From the NCBI GenBank assembly GCA_002419135.1, contig DIFM01000041.1, positions 79,402-143,401 on the forward strand: a DNA stretch of 64,000 nucleotides, read 5' to 3'. Positions 26,995 through 35,949 of the stretch are shown piece after piece (position 1 is the first letter of the stretch; the number at the start of each line of letters is the position of its first letter). The stretch is from Dehalococcoidia bacterium UBA5748 (lineage in GTDB: Bacteria > Chloroflexota > Dehalococcoidia > Dehalococcoidales > UBA5627). The position numbers were made by a program, and so were the translations under genes. Under the pieces are notes generated by a model. The model had not been told where the DNA came from. It saw only the letters and a program-made list of their open reading frames with translations, and did no database searches.

Positions 26995-28686
26995 ATGGAT
27001 AACAACGCGGAGAAAGATAGCGGCTCGGAAAACTACGAAAAATCTTCGCACGAAGATATGAATAATATGCAAAGTAATATCGAAGCTCTGAATCGGAAAG
27101 TCGATGAAGCCAATATACTTGACAGATCCTCGTGCCTGTCTGCCGAAGATGCCATAAAAACGGCAATGGAAATTATGGAGCAGGCAAAAAATATCAGTAA
27201 AACAAGTAAAAAAATAACCGATTCGGCACGTAAATCTTCCATCGAAGCAATGCAAAAGGCTGAAAAGATAGCCAAAGAGACAGAAGCCAATGCACAGGAA
27301 TACAAAAGGACTTTCGACCGTGCCATAGCTAAAGCTGAGGAAAGAGCACAGTGGGCAAAGGATACTGCCCAGGAAGCCGTATCATCAACCAATAAGATAG
27401 TCGCAGAAGACGACAAAACCGTTAAGGAAGCCGCTGACTCCGTAAAAGAAGCATTGAAAGAGGCTAATAGTGCCATTAAAAGAAATGAAAAAACTGCTAA
27501 ATCATCTGAAGAAATGGCAGAAGCGGCTGTAAAACTCGCTCAAGAAGCAATGGTTACCGCGGAAGAAACCGAAAACAATGTAAAAGTTCATGTTGATGAA
27601 GCCATGCGGATGTCGAATGAAACCCTGAATACGGCGGCTGAAATAAGAAAGTCGTGCAAAGTACTTGACCTGGAAACAATGAAATCACTGCAAGAAGCAA
27701 AAGAAAGAGCGGAAAATGCAAAAAAAGTTGCCGAGGATACAAACAGTTTATATCAAAATGCTTTTAAGGACGTAATAAAATCTGTTGACGAAACAAATGC
27801 CTGGGCTAAAACAACAACCGAAAAGGCTTTATCAAATTCTAAAGAGTCGATAGAAAAATCGGAAGAGGCAGCCAGAAAAGCCTCGGAATTATCGGAGGAA
27901 GCTATTGGTATATCCAGGGAAGCCATTGAACGTGTGAATAAAGTTATGTCGGAAATGCAGAAAACATCGGGTGAAATACAAAGCAAATCCGATGAAGTTG
28001 TTATAAAAGCGGAACAAATTAAGAAAGAAACAATGGGAGTTGCCGAATCGTCTATAGCAGAATCTAAAAAAGCTTTAGACATGATTGGGCTTATCAGCGA
28101 CTCGGCAAAAGTAAAAATCGAAGAATGGGTTAATAACTCCAGAGAATCTATAAGCAGAGCCGAAGAAAATGCGTTATCGGCTCAAAAAATGGCCGCAAAG
28201 GTGCAGTTGGAAGCCGGCGAAACAATCCAAAAAGCGGAGCAGTTAAGCAGGCTTTCTCAAGAAGCTGCTGATGAAGCAATAAAAGCTTCCAGAGAAGCGG
28301 CCGAGGCTTCCAGAAAGGCGGCTAATGAAGCCGGGGAATGGTGGGTTAAAGTATTTAAAGAATTATTGGGAGAAGGTGGCGGGGTATGCGATTATGCAAA
28401 ACGGGTAACCTTACAGACCTCAGATTTTATACGGGAACCATCGCAGGATATGGAATCGTTACCTTTTGAGGGGAAAATGAAAACAGCGAAAACAAAAGAA
28501 AGTTCAAATAAACCTGCTGTCGAAAGCGAAAAAGCAGTAATTGATTCCGATGAAGAAGCAGAGGGAAAACAGATAGTTTCCCGGGTTCCCGAGAATAAAG
28601 TACACGGAAAAGATTCGCAGGAAAAAGCCAAGGACCGTCTGGATTCTTTAACAAAAATGCTGATGTCCGATTCCGATGAAGAATAG
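26995..28686 (+). CDS. long Ala/Glu/Lys-rich coiled-coil protein
   Basis: 563 residues, almost wholly predicted coiled coil or amphipathic helix from about 40 to 450. Alanine, glutamate and lysine recur (for example REAAEASRKAANEAGEWW). There is one short non-helical break near 445 and a polar acidic tail after 480 ending in DSDEE. No signal peptide or membrane segment is visible. I recognise no family; it could be a filament or scaffold. It faces the tubulin-like GTPase gene tail to tail, sharing a 69-base intergenic gap with one palindrome. Confidence 0.8.
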   Translation: MDNNAEKDSGSENYEKSSHEDMNNMQSNIEALNRKVDEANILDRSSCLSAEDAIKTAMEIMEQAKNISKTSKKITDSARKSSIEAMQKAEKIAKETEANAQEYKRTFDRAIAKAEERAQWAKDTAQEAVSSTNKIVAEDDKTVKEAADSVKEALKEANSAIKRNEKTAKSSEEMAEAAVKLAQEAMVTAEETENNVKVHVDEAMRMSNETLNTAAEIRKSCKVLDLETMKSLQEAKERAENAKKVAEDTNSLYQNAFKDVIKSVDETNAWAKTTTEKALSNSKESIEKSEEAARKASELSEEAIGISREAIERVNKVMSEMQKTSGEIQSKSDEVVIKAEQIKKETMGVAESSIAESKKALDMIGLISDSAKVKIEEWVNNSRESISRAEENALSAQKMAAKVQLEAGETIQKAEQLSRLSQEAADEAIKASREAAEASRKAANEAGEWWVKVFKELLGEGGGVCDYAKRVTLQTSDFIREPSQDMESLPFEGKMKTAKTKESSNKPAVESEKAVIDSDEEAEGKQIVSRVPENKVHGKDSQEKAKDRLDSLTKMLMSDSDEE

Positions 28687-28699
28687 TGTTCGGGAAAAT

Positions 28700-28730
28700 A
28701 TAATGCCTTATCAAATTGATAAGGCATTAT
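28700..28730. terminator. bidirectional palindromic terminator
   Basis: ATAATGCCTTATCAA and TTGATAAGGCATTAT are a perfect 15-base palindrome around one central base. It lies between the converging coiled-coil and tubulin-like genes. On the minus strand it runs into ATTTTC; the plus strand has no clear T-run. Confidence 0.7.
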
Positions 28731-28755
28731 CGTTATAAATTATGTCAAATACCTT

Positions 28756-29928
28756 TTAGAACAGTGACGGAATATCCTTGAACGATTCTTCTATCCCGCG
28801 ATGGTCCCAGTCGATGCCGCCCTGCCTCTTCTTCGAGTTAGCAATGTATTCGATAGTTCTGGCAAAGTAATCGACCACTCTCTTGGAGTTTACCAATTCG
28901 GATAGAATAACGGTAATATCAATCATTCCTTTTCCTCTGGGGTAGTCACCGCTTCTGATTATCGCTTCGGTCGCCATCCCTTTAAGAGCTCCTGATAATT
29001 CTTTTATTACGTCCATGCTCATAGCTTCATGAGGGCCGGTTGCTAAATATAAAGCTCTTCTGGCATTGTTAGGGTTGCATTTTAGAGATAAATCCCCAAG
29101 AGCTTCTGTCATCGCTTTTGTCCCCTGCTCATTCTGTGCATCCTTATCTCTGAAATCGGTACTTTTGCTAAAAGGCATTCTAAAACCGGATATATCTTCC
29201 TTACCATACCCTATAACAGTCCAGCCGGATAGTGTTTGTATAATATCACCGGCATCAAGAACTTTTGAACCGATATACTTTGGCTGCGTTTCCTCCCCGG
29301 CACAAAGCAGATTGTAAAAAGGCCTAACCACCAAATAGTTAATTTTTGAAAGGTTATTTTTTAATGACACATTTTTTCTAATGAACCTCTGATTATCTAC
29401 CAAAAATATGGCATCTGCTGCCAGATAAGTAGATTTAAGGCACGTTCCCACATTGTAAATGGAACGGCCTTCCGTAAGTTCCTCGTATTGGAAAGGGAGA
29501 ACTACCATATTATAGACCGGTTTATCGTATCTCTCTTTAATTAAATGAGTTAAGACGGATATGGCACCGGAGCCGGTACCGCCTGCCGCAGAAGCTATTA
29601 GAAGAATAGCGTCAGTTTCCGCAAACTTATCGGTACCCCTGATGCTGTCTATTACTTTATCTCCGTCTTCATTGGCGATGTCAGCACCGACTTCATTCAA
29701 TTTCCCGACTCCATGTCCACCTGTTTTCTTGGCGCCGATAAGTATTCTATGGCGGAAATCCGATTTAACATTAACAAGGCCGCTCAGGTCAGCCACATCT
29801 GTATTGACAGCAATAACATTGGTAAGTATATTCAAACCACGCTGTGTATGCGCGACTTTACCCAAACGCGCGAACTCATCGGCTATTCTGCCTCCGCATT
29901 GTCCGCATCCTATAACAAGCAATTTCAT
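28756..29928 (-). CDS. tubulin/FtsZ-superfamily GTPase, noncanonical
   Basis: 390 residues. The N-terminal nucleotide loop VIGCGQCGGRIADEF (6-19) resembles the tubulin/CetZ T1 loop. The GTP signature is AAGGTGSGA (about 114-122). A T7-like catalytic segment SKVLDAGDIIQTL (about 221-233) keeps the spaced Asp pair that hydrolyses GTP of the neighbouring subunit in FtsZ. It lacks the FtsZ C-terminal FtsA/ZipA-binding tail and is not in a division cluster. So it is probably an FtsZ-like/CetZ-like polymer former with an unknown role, not the division FtsZ. Confidence 0.85.
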   Translation of the reverse strand: MKLLVIGCGQCGGRIADEFARLGKVAHTQRGLNILTNVIAVNTDVADLSGLVNVKSDFRHRILIGAKKTGGHGVGKLNEVGADIANEDGDKVIDSIRGTDKFAETDAILLIASAAGGTGSGAISVLTHLIKERYDKPVYNMVVLPFQYEELTEGRSIYNVGTCLKSTYLAADAIFLVDNQRFIRKNVSLKNNLSKINYLVVRPFYNLLCAGEETQPKYIGSKVLDAGDIIQTLSGWTVIGYGKEDISGFRMPFSKSTDFRDKDAQNEQGTKAMTEALGDLSLKCNPNNARRALYLATGPHEAMSMDVIKELSGALKGMATEAIIRSGDYPRGKGMIDITVILSELVNSKRVVDYFARTIEYIANSKKRQGGIDWDHRGIEESFKDIPSLF

Positions 29929-30043
29929 ATTGTCCCTCCTGTTGCTCAGGAAGCATCCTGATTAAACACTTTTATAGTTTATCATAAATAAGTCAACTAA
30001 CCAACAAAAAAGTAAATAAATCGTATATAAATAATACCGATTG

Positions 30044-31273
30044 TCAATAGTTCTCATAAAGGTTATGTAAATCGTCCAGAGTTTTTATTCCCGAAGTCAG
30101 TTTTACAAAATCCGTGACATTATCAGAACGGTTCCTCAAATCCCAAAGCATATCCCCAATGGGATTTACCGATGACGGGCTACTGGCATAAGTTCCGTAA
30201 AAAGCAAAATATGCCTGATTGAGACGCCTGATATAATAACCCTGCGACAAAATATATAATCTTTTCTGTTCCATATAAGCTTCGGCTTTTTCAACCTCTC
30301 CATTGGCAAGGTAACTATCGACAGTCAGGCGAATATTTCTCATTTCCTCATAGTAATCAAAACCGTTGTCCGCTGTGAGCATATAATTATTGACATTTAG
30401 TGATGAGGCATAGTATTTCTGATAAATTAAAGAAGCGATTTCATCACTGACTATTCCGGCGACAGTTTCATTTATGGTTGATATACTGTTATCATCGTAT
30501 ATTTTTAACAGGTTGAGGGCATATAAAAAACCGGTCGGCTTAAAGAATAAATATTGGTGGAACCACTCCTCGACTGCCGTGCTTATCGTAAATTCCAGGC
30601 CTGAGTTATTGGTGACGAAGGATGGGAATGTAGCCATACCCCCTACCCTTAATACAATGGAAGAATATCCCAGTGACTCTATTTCGGATTCTATATACTC
30701 GATTTCGTCTATCGACAAATCCTGCAACAATATTATTTCCTTCATCCTGTAGATACTATCCCTTGGTGAAACAATCAGCAGATGCGGTGGGGATTCAAGC
30801 GAAAAATTGACCGGCGGGAAAGGTATGTTTAGACCTGTAATATCGTTATATAAATATAAATCAAGTTCTTTTAAAGTATCTCTTATTTGTCTTTCAAGTA
30901 TTTTTTCTATGTATTTTTTCTTGGAATCTCTTTCGAGTTTCATAGTCTGCAGTTCTTTTTGTAATTGAGACATTTCATCAGTATCGATCTGGTCCCTATA
31001 ATACAATATTTGAAACTCCAATGATGAAATTTCTTCCAGTAAAGCGAAAAAATCCACGACAAAATCGGAATGGTTGATATCATAATCGTCATCGCTAAAG
31101 ATAACCTGTTCTATTTCCGCAGTTAAAGTCCTTATTTCCCACTCCAGCATACTGAAGCGATACGGATTAATAACATCATCCATAGTTCTGTCAAATTCAC
31201 TTTGTTGTTGACAGGAACCGAACAATATACTTGTAATCAATAAAACCGAGCTGATGAGCAACTTAATTTTCAT
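30044..31273 (-). CDS. hypothetical lipoprotein with a degenerate metallopeptidase-like motif
   Basis: 409 residues from ATG 31273; a TTG at 31297 would add eight. An N-terminal lipoprotein signal LLISSVLLITSILFGSC ends in a probable lipidated cysteine. Residues about 30-140 are helical and coiled-coil-like. The middle has VEEWFHQYLFF and, about 30 residues on, NETVAGIVSDEIA, spaced like HExxH..NExxA zinc peptidases but with the first His replaced by Glu. I do not know the family. It follows the tubulin-like gene's start on the same strand but upstream of it, with a 115-base gap. Confidence 0.7.
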   Translation of the reverse strand: MKIKLLISSVLLITSILFGSCQQQSEFDRTMDDVINPYRFSMLEWEIRTLTAEIEQVIFSDDDYDINHSDFVVDFFALLEEISSLEFQILYYRDQIDTDEMSQLQKELQTMKLERDSKKKYIEKILERQIRDTLKELDLYLYNDITGLNIPFPPVNFSLESPPHLLIVSPRDSIYRMKEIILLQDLSIDEIEYIESEIESLGYSSIVLRVGGMATFPSFVTNNSGLEFTISTAVEEWFHQYLFFKPTGFLYALNLLKIYDDNSISTINETVAGIVSDEIASLIYQKYYASSLNVNNYMLTADNGFDYYEEMRNIRLTVDSYLANGEVEKAEAYMEQKRLYILSQGYYIRRLNQAYFAFYGTYASSPSSVNPIGDMLWDLRNRSDNVTDFVKLTSGIKTLDDLHNLYENY

Positions 31274-31392
31274 TATTAAGAGCCTTGTTGGAAACAAATG
31301 TTACAGTACTATATAATTATATAACTCGTATCCTAAATATTATAACATCTAAAATCATCTAACACAGCGTATTATTCCGGAAATAAAAAGTT

Positions 31393-32181
31393 ATGAAAGA
31401 TTATTATCAAATTCTCGGAGTTAAAGAGGCAGCCGACCAGCAACAAATAAAAAGCGCATTTAGAAAACTTGCTTTTCAATATCATCCTGATAAGAATCCG
31501 GGCAATGAGAAAGAAGCCGAAGCCAAGTTTAAAGAGATTAATGAAGCATTTGCCGTACTTGGGGATGAGAATAAGAGGCAGCAGTATGATATGGCAAAAA
31601 AAGGAGGATTTACCGGAGCGGGTCATCAGGGCTTTGATTTCTCCCAGCAGGATATCTTTAACGGGATATTTACAGATCAGGCCTTTTACGAAGAATTGAA
31701 TCGTATGTTTAGTCAGGCTGGATTACGATTCGACCGTGACTTTTTCGGGCAGTCCTTTGTTAACGGGAATACCGTATTCAAATTTTATACCAATATGGGT
31801 AATACCGATTCTGATTTTAGCCGGACTTCTTCTCAAACCCATACTCATAAACCGGGTTTAATGGAACGTGTGGCAACAAATTTAATTAACAGGATAACAA
31901 GGTTTATACTAAAAAAATTGTTCGGAGTAGAATATAAACCTGATCTGAACATTCAAACACAGCTAGATATACTTCCGCAGGAAGCCCGGTCCGGTGTTGA
32001 AAAGGAAATTACTTATCAAAGAGGAAAGGGTAAAAAGAAAATTTTACTAAAAATTCCATCCGGGGTTAAGTCAGGAACTAAAATCAGATTGACAGGTATG
32101 GGTCTGAAAAAAAATAAATTAAAAGGCGACCTTATTGTCCATGTTAACGTTAAGGAGCAATCCCCCTTAAACTCGGGGTAA
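31393..32181 (+). CDS. DnaJ-like co-chaperone lacking the zinc finger
   Basis: 262 residues. A complete J domain occupies 1-70 with the HPD motif in YHPDKN. A linker with some Gly/Phe follows. The C-terminal part (about 195-260: LDILPQEARSGVEKEITY.., IPSGVKSGTKIRLTGMG) matches one DnaJ C-terminal beta domain. The cysteine-rich zinc finger and the second C-terminal domain are absent, so this is a shortened type-II-like J protein that can stimulate DnaK but is unlikely to replace full DnaJ. Confidence 0.88.
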   Translation: MKDYYQILGVKEAADQQQIKSAFRKLAFQYHPDKNPGNEKEAEAKFKEINEAFAVLGDENKRQQYDMAKKGGFTGAGHQGFDFSQQDIFNGIFTDQAFYEELNRMFSQAGLRFDRDFFGQSFVNGNTVFKFYTNMGNTDSDFSRTSSQTHTHKPGLMERVATNLINRITRFILKKLFGVEYKPDLNIQTQLDILPQEARSGVEKEITYQRGKGKKKILLKIPSGVKSGTKIRLTGMGLKKNKLKGDLIVHVNVKEQSPLNSG

Positions 32182-32238
32182 TAATCCTTAAGCATTATAT
32201 GTAAGAAATATGAGTATATTACTGTAGTAAAAAGCCGA

Positions 32239-32268
32239 TTGATTAACTTTGCGGTAATAAGGTAAAAT
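32239..32268 (+). promoter_or_regulatory. promoter for tRNA-Arg
   Basis: TTGATT (32239-32244) and TAAAAT (32263-32268) are 18 bases apart and end nine bases before the tRNA-Arg gene, as expected for a stable RNA promoter. Confidence 0.55.
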
Positions 32269-32276
32269 GTGTTATT

Positions 32277-32349
32277 GCCCCTGTAGCTCAGTAGGATAGA
32301 GCACTAGCCTCCGAAGCTGGGAGCGAGAGTTCGAGTCTCTCCAGGGGCG
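32277..32349 (+). tRNA. tRNA-Arg (CCG)
   Basis: 73 bases. Acceptor GCCCCTG pairs with CAGGGGC, the anticodon loop CTCCGAA gives CCG, T-loop TTCGAGT, discriminator G. No CCA is encoded. It lies 28 bases before porG. Confidence 0.96.
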
Positions 32350-32377
32350 GTTATATTAAGAAAGAGGGGTTGTATAG

Positions 32378-32959
32378 ATGGAATTAAATGAACCTATTGC
32401 AATCAGAATTCATGGTCGTGGCGGCCAGGGCGCTGTCACCCTTGCCGAGGTAGTGGCGCAAGCGGCTATCAGTGAAGGGAAATATGCACAGGCGTTTCCC
32501 AGTTTCGGGCCGGAAAGAAGAGGCGCTCCGGTTCAGGCTTACATCAGAATCGACGATAATAAAGCTATTCGAAACAGAGCAGGTGTAGTTTACCCCGATG
32601 TCGTTGTTGTACTCGACCCCGGTTTACTGAACAGAGTAAATGTGACAGCAGGTCTCAAGGACGACGGCATGCTTGTAATCAATACCCGACAGACATTGGA
32701 TAATGTCGATATCAAACTGGATGAAAATCAAAAACTGGCTGTAATCGACGCAACCAGCATTGCCAGAGAAATACTGGGCGTGCCGATTGTGAATACCACT
32801 ATGATTGGAGCACTGGTTAAAGCCAAAGGCGTTGTAAATGTAGAATCGCTGCTTGAACCTTTAAACAAGAGGTTTGGTCGATTAGCAGAAAAAAATATAA
32901 GCGCTATGAAAAAGGCTTATGAAAATACCCTGATTAAGGAGAAAAAAGCAATTGGGTAA
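32378..32959 (+). CDS. porG: pyruvate:ferredoxin oxidoreductase, gamma subunit
   Basis: 193 residues of the 2-oxoacid:acceptor oxidoreductase gamma family: IHGRGGQGAVTLAEVVAQAA at the N-terminus, FPSFGPERRGAPVQAY and NTTMIGALVKAKG. It contributes to CoA binding and inter-subunit contact in the complex that interconverts pyruvate, CoA and ferredoxin with acetyl-CoA and CO2. It leads the por operon; the delta gene starts inside its end. GAGGGG precedes ATG 32378. Confidence 0.93.
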   Translation: MELNEPIAIRIHGRGGQGAVTLAEVVAQAAISEGKYAQAFPSFGPERRGAPVQAYIRIDDNKAIRNRAGVVYPDVVVVLDPGLLNRVNVTAGLKDDGMLVINTRQTLDNVDIKLDENQKLAVIDATSIAREILGVPIVNTTMIGALVKAKGVVNVESLLEPLNKRFGRLAEKNISAMKKAYENTLIKEKKAIG

Positions 32960-33242
32960 ATCAGAAAATGAGCTGACCTGGAAAGAAATCGAGGTTGGTG
33001 GCATAGTCACCGAACCCGGTAATGCCAGTCAGTATAAAACCGGTGACTGGCGTTCACAGAAGCCCACCTACGATTTCAGCAAATGTATTAAGTGCGGTAT
33101 ATGTCAAATATTCTGTCCGGAAGGCTGTATTAATCAGAATGAAGAAGGTTATTTCGTTGCCGACCTGTTTTATTGCAAAGGATGCGGTATTTGCGCACAT
33201 GAGTGTCCAACATTTGTAATAACCATGAAGGAGGAGGAGTAA
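32952..33242 (+). CDS. porD: pyruvate:ferredoxin oxidoreductase, delta (ferredoxin) subunit
   Basis: 96 residues with two [4Fe-4S] motifs, CIKCGICQIFCPEGC and CKGCGICAHECP, which relay electrons from the beta subunit to free ferredoxin. The start is TTG 32952, with AAGGAG at 32937-32942; it overlaps porG by eight bases. Its TAA overlaps the porA ATG by one base, so translation is coupled throughout. Confidence 0.93.
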   Translation: MGKSENELTWKEIEVGGIVTEPGNASQYKTGDWRSQKPTYDFSKCIKCGICQIFCPEGCINQNEEGYFVADLFYCKGCGICAHECPTFVITMKEEE

Positions 33243-34423
33243 TGTCAAAAAGGGTAGGTATTGAAGTATCCATTGCCCTCGCCGATGTCGTAGGTATGGC
33301 TAATACTGATGTGGTTGCGGCTTATCCGATTACCCCTCAAACTCATATTGTCGAGCATTTGGCCGAACTGGTTGCCGATGGTGAACTGGATGCCGAATAT
33401 ATTCCGGTTGAGTCCGAACACTCTGCAATGAGCGCTTGTATGGGTTCTGCCGCTGCCGGTGCCAGAACTTTTACCGCTACTGCCGGTCAGGGGCTTGAGT
33501 TGATGCATGAATGTTTATATGTTGCCAGCGCAATGAGACTTCCGGTAGTTATGGCAGTTGCCAACAGGGCATTATCCGCACCTATCAGTGTCTGGGGTGA
33601 CCATTCCGATGTAATGGCATGCAGGGATACCGGCTGGATTCAGATTTTTACCGAAAACGGTCAGGAAGTTGTCGATACCGCTTTATGTGCGTTCCGCATT
33701 TCGGAAGATAACAATGTATTATTGCCGACAATGGTACATCTGGATGGATTCCACTTGTCGCATGTTATCGAGCCGATAATCATGCCGGAGCAAAGTCAGG
33801 TTGATGCTTTTCTTCCGCCTAATAAATATCCGTTCTTTTTAGACCCGGCCCGACCACAGGCAATGGGCGATTTCGCTCCGCCCGCTATTTATACAGAGAC
33901 CAAATGGGCACAGGAAGTGAACCTGCAAAAATCAAAAGAGACTGTATTAAAGGCGTGGAAAGAATTTGCGGAAATTTTTGGCAGAGAATACAAACCGGTT
34001 GAAAGTTATCGTTGTGAGGATGCAAAAATCCTGCTGTTGACTATGGGAAGTTACAGTGAAACCGCAATGACAGCAATTGATAAAATGAGAGAACAGGGCG
34101 ATGGTGAAAACGTCGGTTTGCTAAGGCTTCGTCTGTGGCGTCCTTTCCCGACCGATGAACTCAGAAAAGCAGTTGAAAACGCTGATGTATTGATAATACT
34201 TGATAGAGCTTTATCTTTCGGTTCAGCCGGTGGTCCTGTTGGGATGGAAATTAAATCCGCTTTATATGATGTTTCCAAAAAACCGAGGATTGTTAACTTT
34301 GTCGGCGGTTTGGGCGGTCGAGACATAACCGTTGGCAACTTTGAAGAATTAATTAAAAAAGGTATAGACATTGCCGGAAACGGCAGTGAAAATGAATTTG
34401 AAATATTCGGGGTGAGGGAATAA
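33242..34423 (+). CDS. porA: pyruvate:ferredoxin oxidoreductase, alpha subunit
   Basis: 393 residues. The substrate/pyrimidine domain has VVAAYPITPQTHIVEHLAEL, IPVESEHSAMSACMGSAAAG, FTATAGQGLELMHE and NRALSAPISVWGDHSD, typical of the four-subunit PorA and closer to pyruvate than to 2-ketoglutarate enzymes. The C-terminal half carries RLWRPFPTDELR. ATG 33242 follows a strong GGAGGAGG and overlaps the porD stop; an upstream ATG at 33203 inside porD is not used. Confidence 0.94.
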   Translation: MSKRVGIEVSIALADVVGMANTDVVAAYPITPQTHIVEHLAELVADGELDAEYIPVESEHSAMSACMGSAAAGARTFTATAGQGLELMHECLYVASAMRLPVVMAVANRALSAPISVWGDHSDVMACRDTGWIQIFTENGQEVVDTALCAFRISEDNNVLLPTMVHLDGFHLSHVIEPIIMPEQSQVDAFLPPNKYPFFLDPARPQAMGDFAPPAIYTETKWAQEVNLQKSKETVLKAWKEFAEIFGREYKPVESYRCEDAKILLLTMGSYSETAMTAIDKMREQGDGENVGLLRLRLWRPFPTDELRKAVENADVLIILDRALSFGSAGGPVGMEIKSALYDVSKKPRIVNFVGGLGGRDITVGNFEELIKKGIDIAGNGSENEFEIFGVRE

Positions 34424-35379
34424 TGGAAAATTGTACAATTTACGTTCCCAGGTTAATAACCAAGAAAGAAAATTTTGCACCGGGACATCGCGCCTGTATC
34501 GGTTGCGGTGAAGCATTGGCGGTCAGATTAGCTTTTAAGGCCATAGGACAAAACGTTATTGTGGTAAATGCAACCGGCTGTGTTGAAATATTTACATCAC
34601 AACTGCCGTATACTTCGTGGCGTGTTCCCTGGATTCATACCCTTTTTGAAAACACGGCGGCAGTAGCCTCCGGAATCGAATCTGCCCGCAAAGCGATGAT
34701 ACGTAAAGGTATTATACAAGATACGAAGACCAAGATTGTAGCTATTGCTGGAGACGGCGGGACCATAGATATCGGTTTACAGGCGTTATCCGGCGCTATG
34801 GAAAGAGGGCACGACTTCCTTTACATCTGTTTTGATAATGAAGCATATATGAATACCGGTATTCAGAGGTCTTCTGCTACGCCCTTCGGAGCCTCAACCA
34901 CCACTTCACCGGCTGGAAAAGAAAGTATAGGTCAATTTGCATGGAAAAAGGATATGCCCGCTATCGCGGTAGCTCACAATATTCCTTATGTGGCTACTGC
35001 CAATCCCAGTTATCCGTTTGACCTGATGGCAAAGGTTAAAAAGGGATTGGAAGCAAAAGGTCCTGCATATATCCAGATATTATCAGCCTGCCCTACCGGT
35101 TGGGGATGTCCGGGTGAACTATCGGTAAAGATCGGTCGATTGGCTGCTAAAACAGGAGTATTCCCGTTATATGAAGTGGAGAACGGGAAATACAGTATTA
35201 CCGTTGATTTTCCGAAGCTGCTACCTATCACAGAATATACAAGTTTACAAAAGAGATTCCGTCACTTACAACCGGAAATGCTGGAACAAATACAACAGAA
35301 AGTTGTTCGAAAATATGAGGAACTTAAAGAAAAAACTGAGATGAGCGGTTGTTGCGGCCAGACAGGTACGGAGGAATAA
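34423..35379 (+). CDS. porB: pyruvate:ferredoxin oxidoreductase, beta subunit
   Basis: 318 residues, the thiamine-diphosphate and proximal Fe-S subunit. Cluster cysteines are in HRACIGCGE and further on in NATGCVEIF and ACPTGWGCPGE. The ThDP motif is GDGGTIDIGLQALSGAMERG, followed by DNEAYMNTGIQRSSATP, the PorB signature. A C-terminal CCG motif (SGCCGQTG) is extra. It overlaps porA by one base and is followed one base later by a ferredoxin gene. Confidence 0.95.
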   Translation: MENCTIYVPRLITKKENFAPGHRACIGCGEALAVRLAFKAIGQNVIVVNATGCVEIFTSQLPYTSWRVPWIHTLFENTAAVASGIESARKAMIRKGIIQDTKTKIVAIAGDGGTIDIGLQALSGAMERGHDFLYICFDNEAYMNTGIQRSSATPFGASTTTSPAGKESIGQFAWKKDMPAIAVAHNIPYVATANPSYPFDLMAKVKKGLEAKGPAYIQILSACPTGWGCPGELSVKIGRLAAKTGVFPLYEVENGKYSITVDFPKLLPITEYTSLQKRFRHLQPEMLEQIQQKVVRKYEELKEKTEMSGCCGQTGTEE

Positions 35380-35380
35380 G

Positions 35381-35755
35381 ATGAAAGAAATAATCAATGA
35401 TACAAAAGACAGGTGTAGTCTTTGTAAAAAGTGCGTTGGCGTATGCCGCAAAACAGTTGGAAGAGAAGCAATAAGTTATGTAGAAGATGAAAACGGCAAT
35501 GGTTCGATTATATTCGATTTTGATAAATGTGTTGTGTGTGGTTCATGTGCCTATATATGTGCCGATAATGCTATAATTATAGAAGATATCGGAGATACCA
35601 GGGTAATGGTTACTCCCAGTGGCCGAAAAGAATTCAAGTTGAAACAGTGTACGAAGTGCGGTTATTATTGGGCACCCGAACAGCAGATTAAGTTTATGTC
35701 CGAACAGGCTGATTTACCGCTGAGTGCTTTTGAGTTATGCCCGGATTGTCGATAA
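35381..35755 (+). CDS. ferredoxin-type Fe-S protein with C-terminal zinc-ribbon-like tail
   Basis: 124 residues. Two [4Fe-4S] motifs are present, CSLCKKCVGVCRK (slightly irregular) and CVVCGSCAYIC, followed by a C-terminal CTKCG..CPDC pair that could bind zinc or iron. It begins one base after porB and is surely co-transcribed, so it is the best candidate for a dedicated electron partner of the Por complex or a branch to another oxidoreductase. The family name is not clear to me. Confidence 0.82.
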   Translation: MKEIINDTKDRCSLCKKCVGVCRKTVGREAISYVEDENGNGSIIFDFDKCVVCGSCAYICADNAIIIEDIGDTRVMVTPSGRKEFKLKQCTKCGYYWAPEQQIKFMSEQADLPLSAFELCPDCR

Positions 35756-35816
35756 TCCATTAGATTTTATGTAAGACATTTGTTGATGTATTAATCGTAT
35801 TATTAGGCTAAAACAA

Positions 35817-35889
35817 CGGGGTGTGGCGCAGTTGGTAGCGCGCAGCGTTTGGGACGCTGAGGTCGGAGGTTCGAGCCCTCTCACCCCGA
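35817..35889 (+). tRNA. tRNA-Pro (TGG)
   Basis: 73 bases. Acceptor CGGGGTG pairs with CACCCCG, anticodon loop TTTGGGA gives TGG, T-loop TTCGAGC, discriminator A. No CCA is encoded, unlike the other proline tRNA in this window. Confidence 0.96.
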
Positions 35890-35949
35890 TTTTAGTAGCA
35901 GTTTAACAGTAACTGTTGTTTGAATTTAGCATTTTCTGTAATTTTATAC

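Noticed and set aside
27033..27476. 147-codon minus-strand frame opposite the coiled-coil gene
   Set aside because: Mirror of the repetitive Ala/Glu/Lys codons; Ser/Ala/Leu-rich with no domain.
28756..29928. Calling the tubulin-like gene the cell-division ftsZ
   Set aside because: The GTP signature and N-terminal loop differ from FtsZ, the C-terminal partner-binding tail is absent, and no division genes are near.
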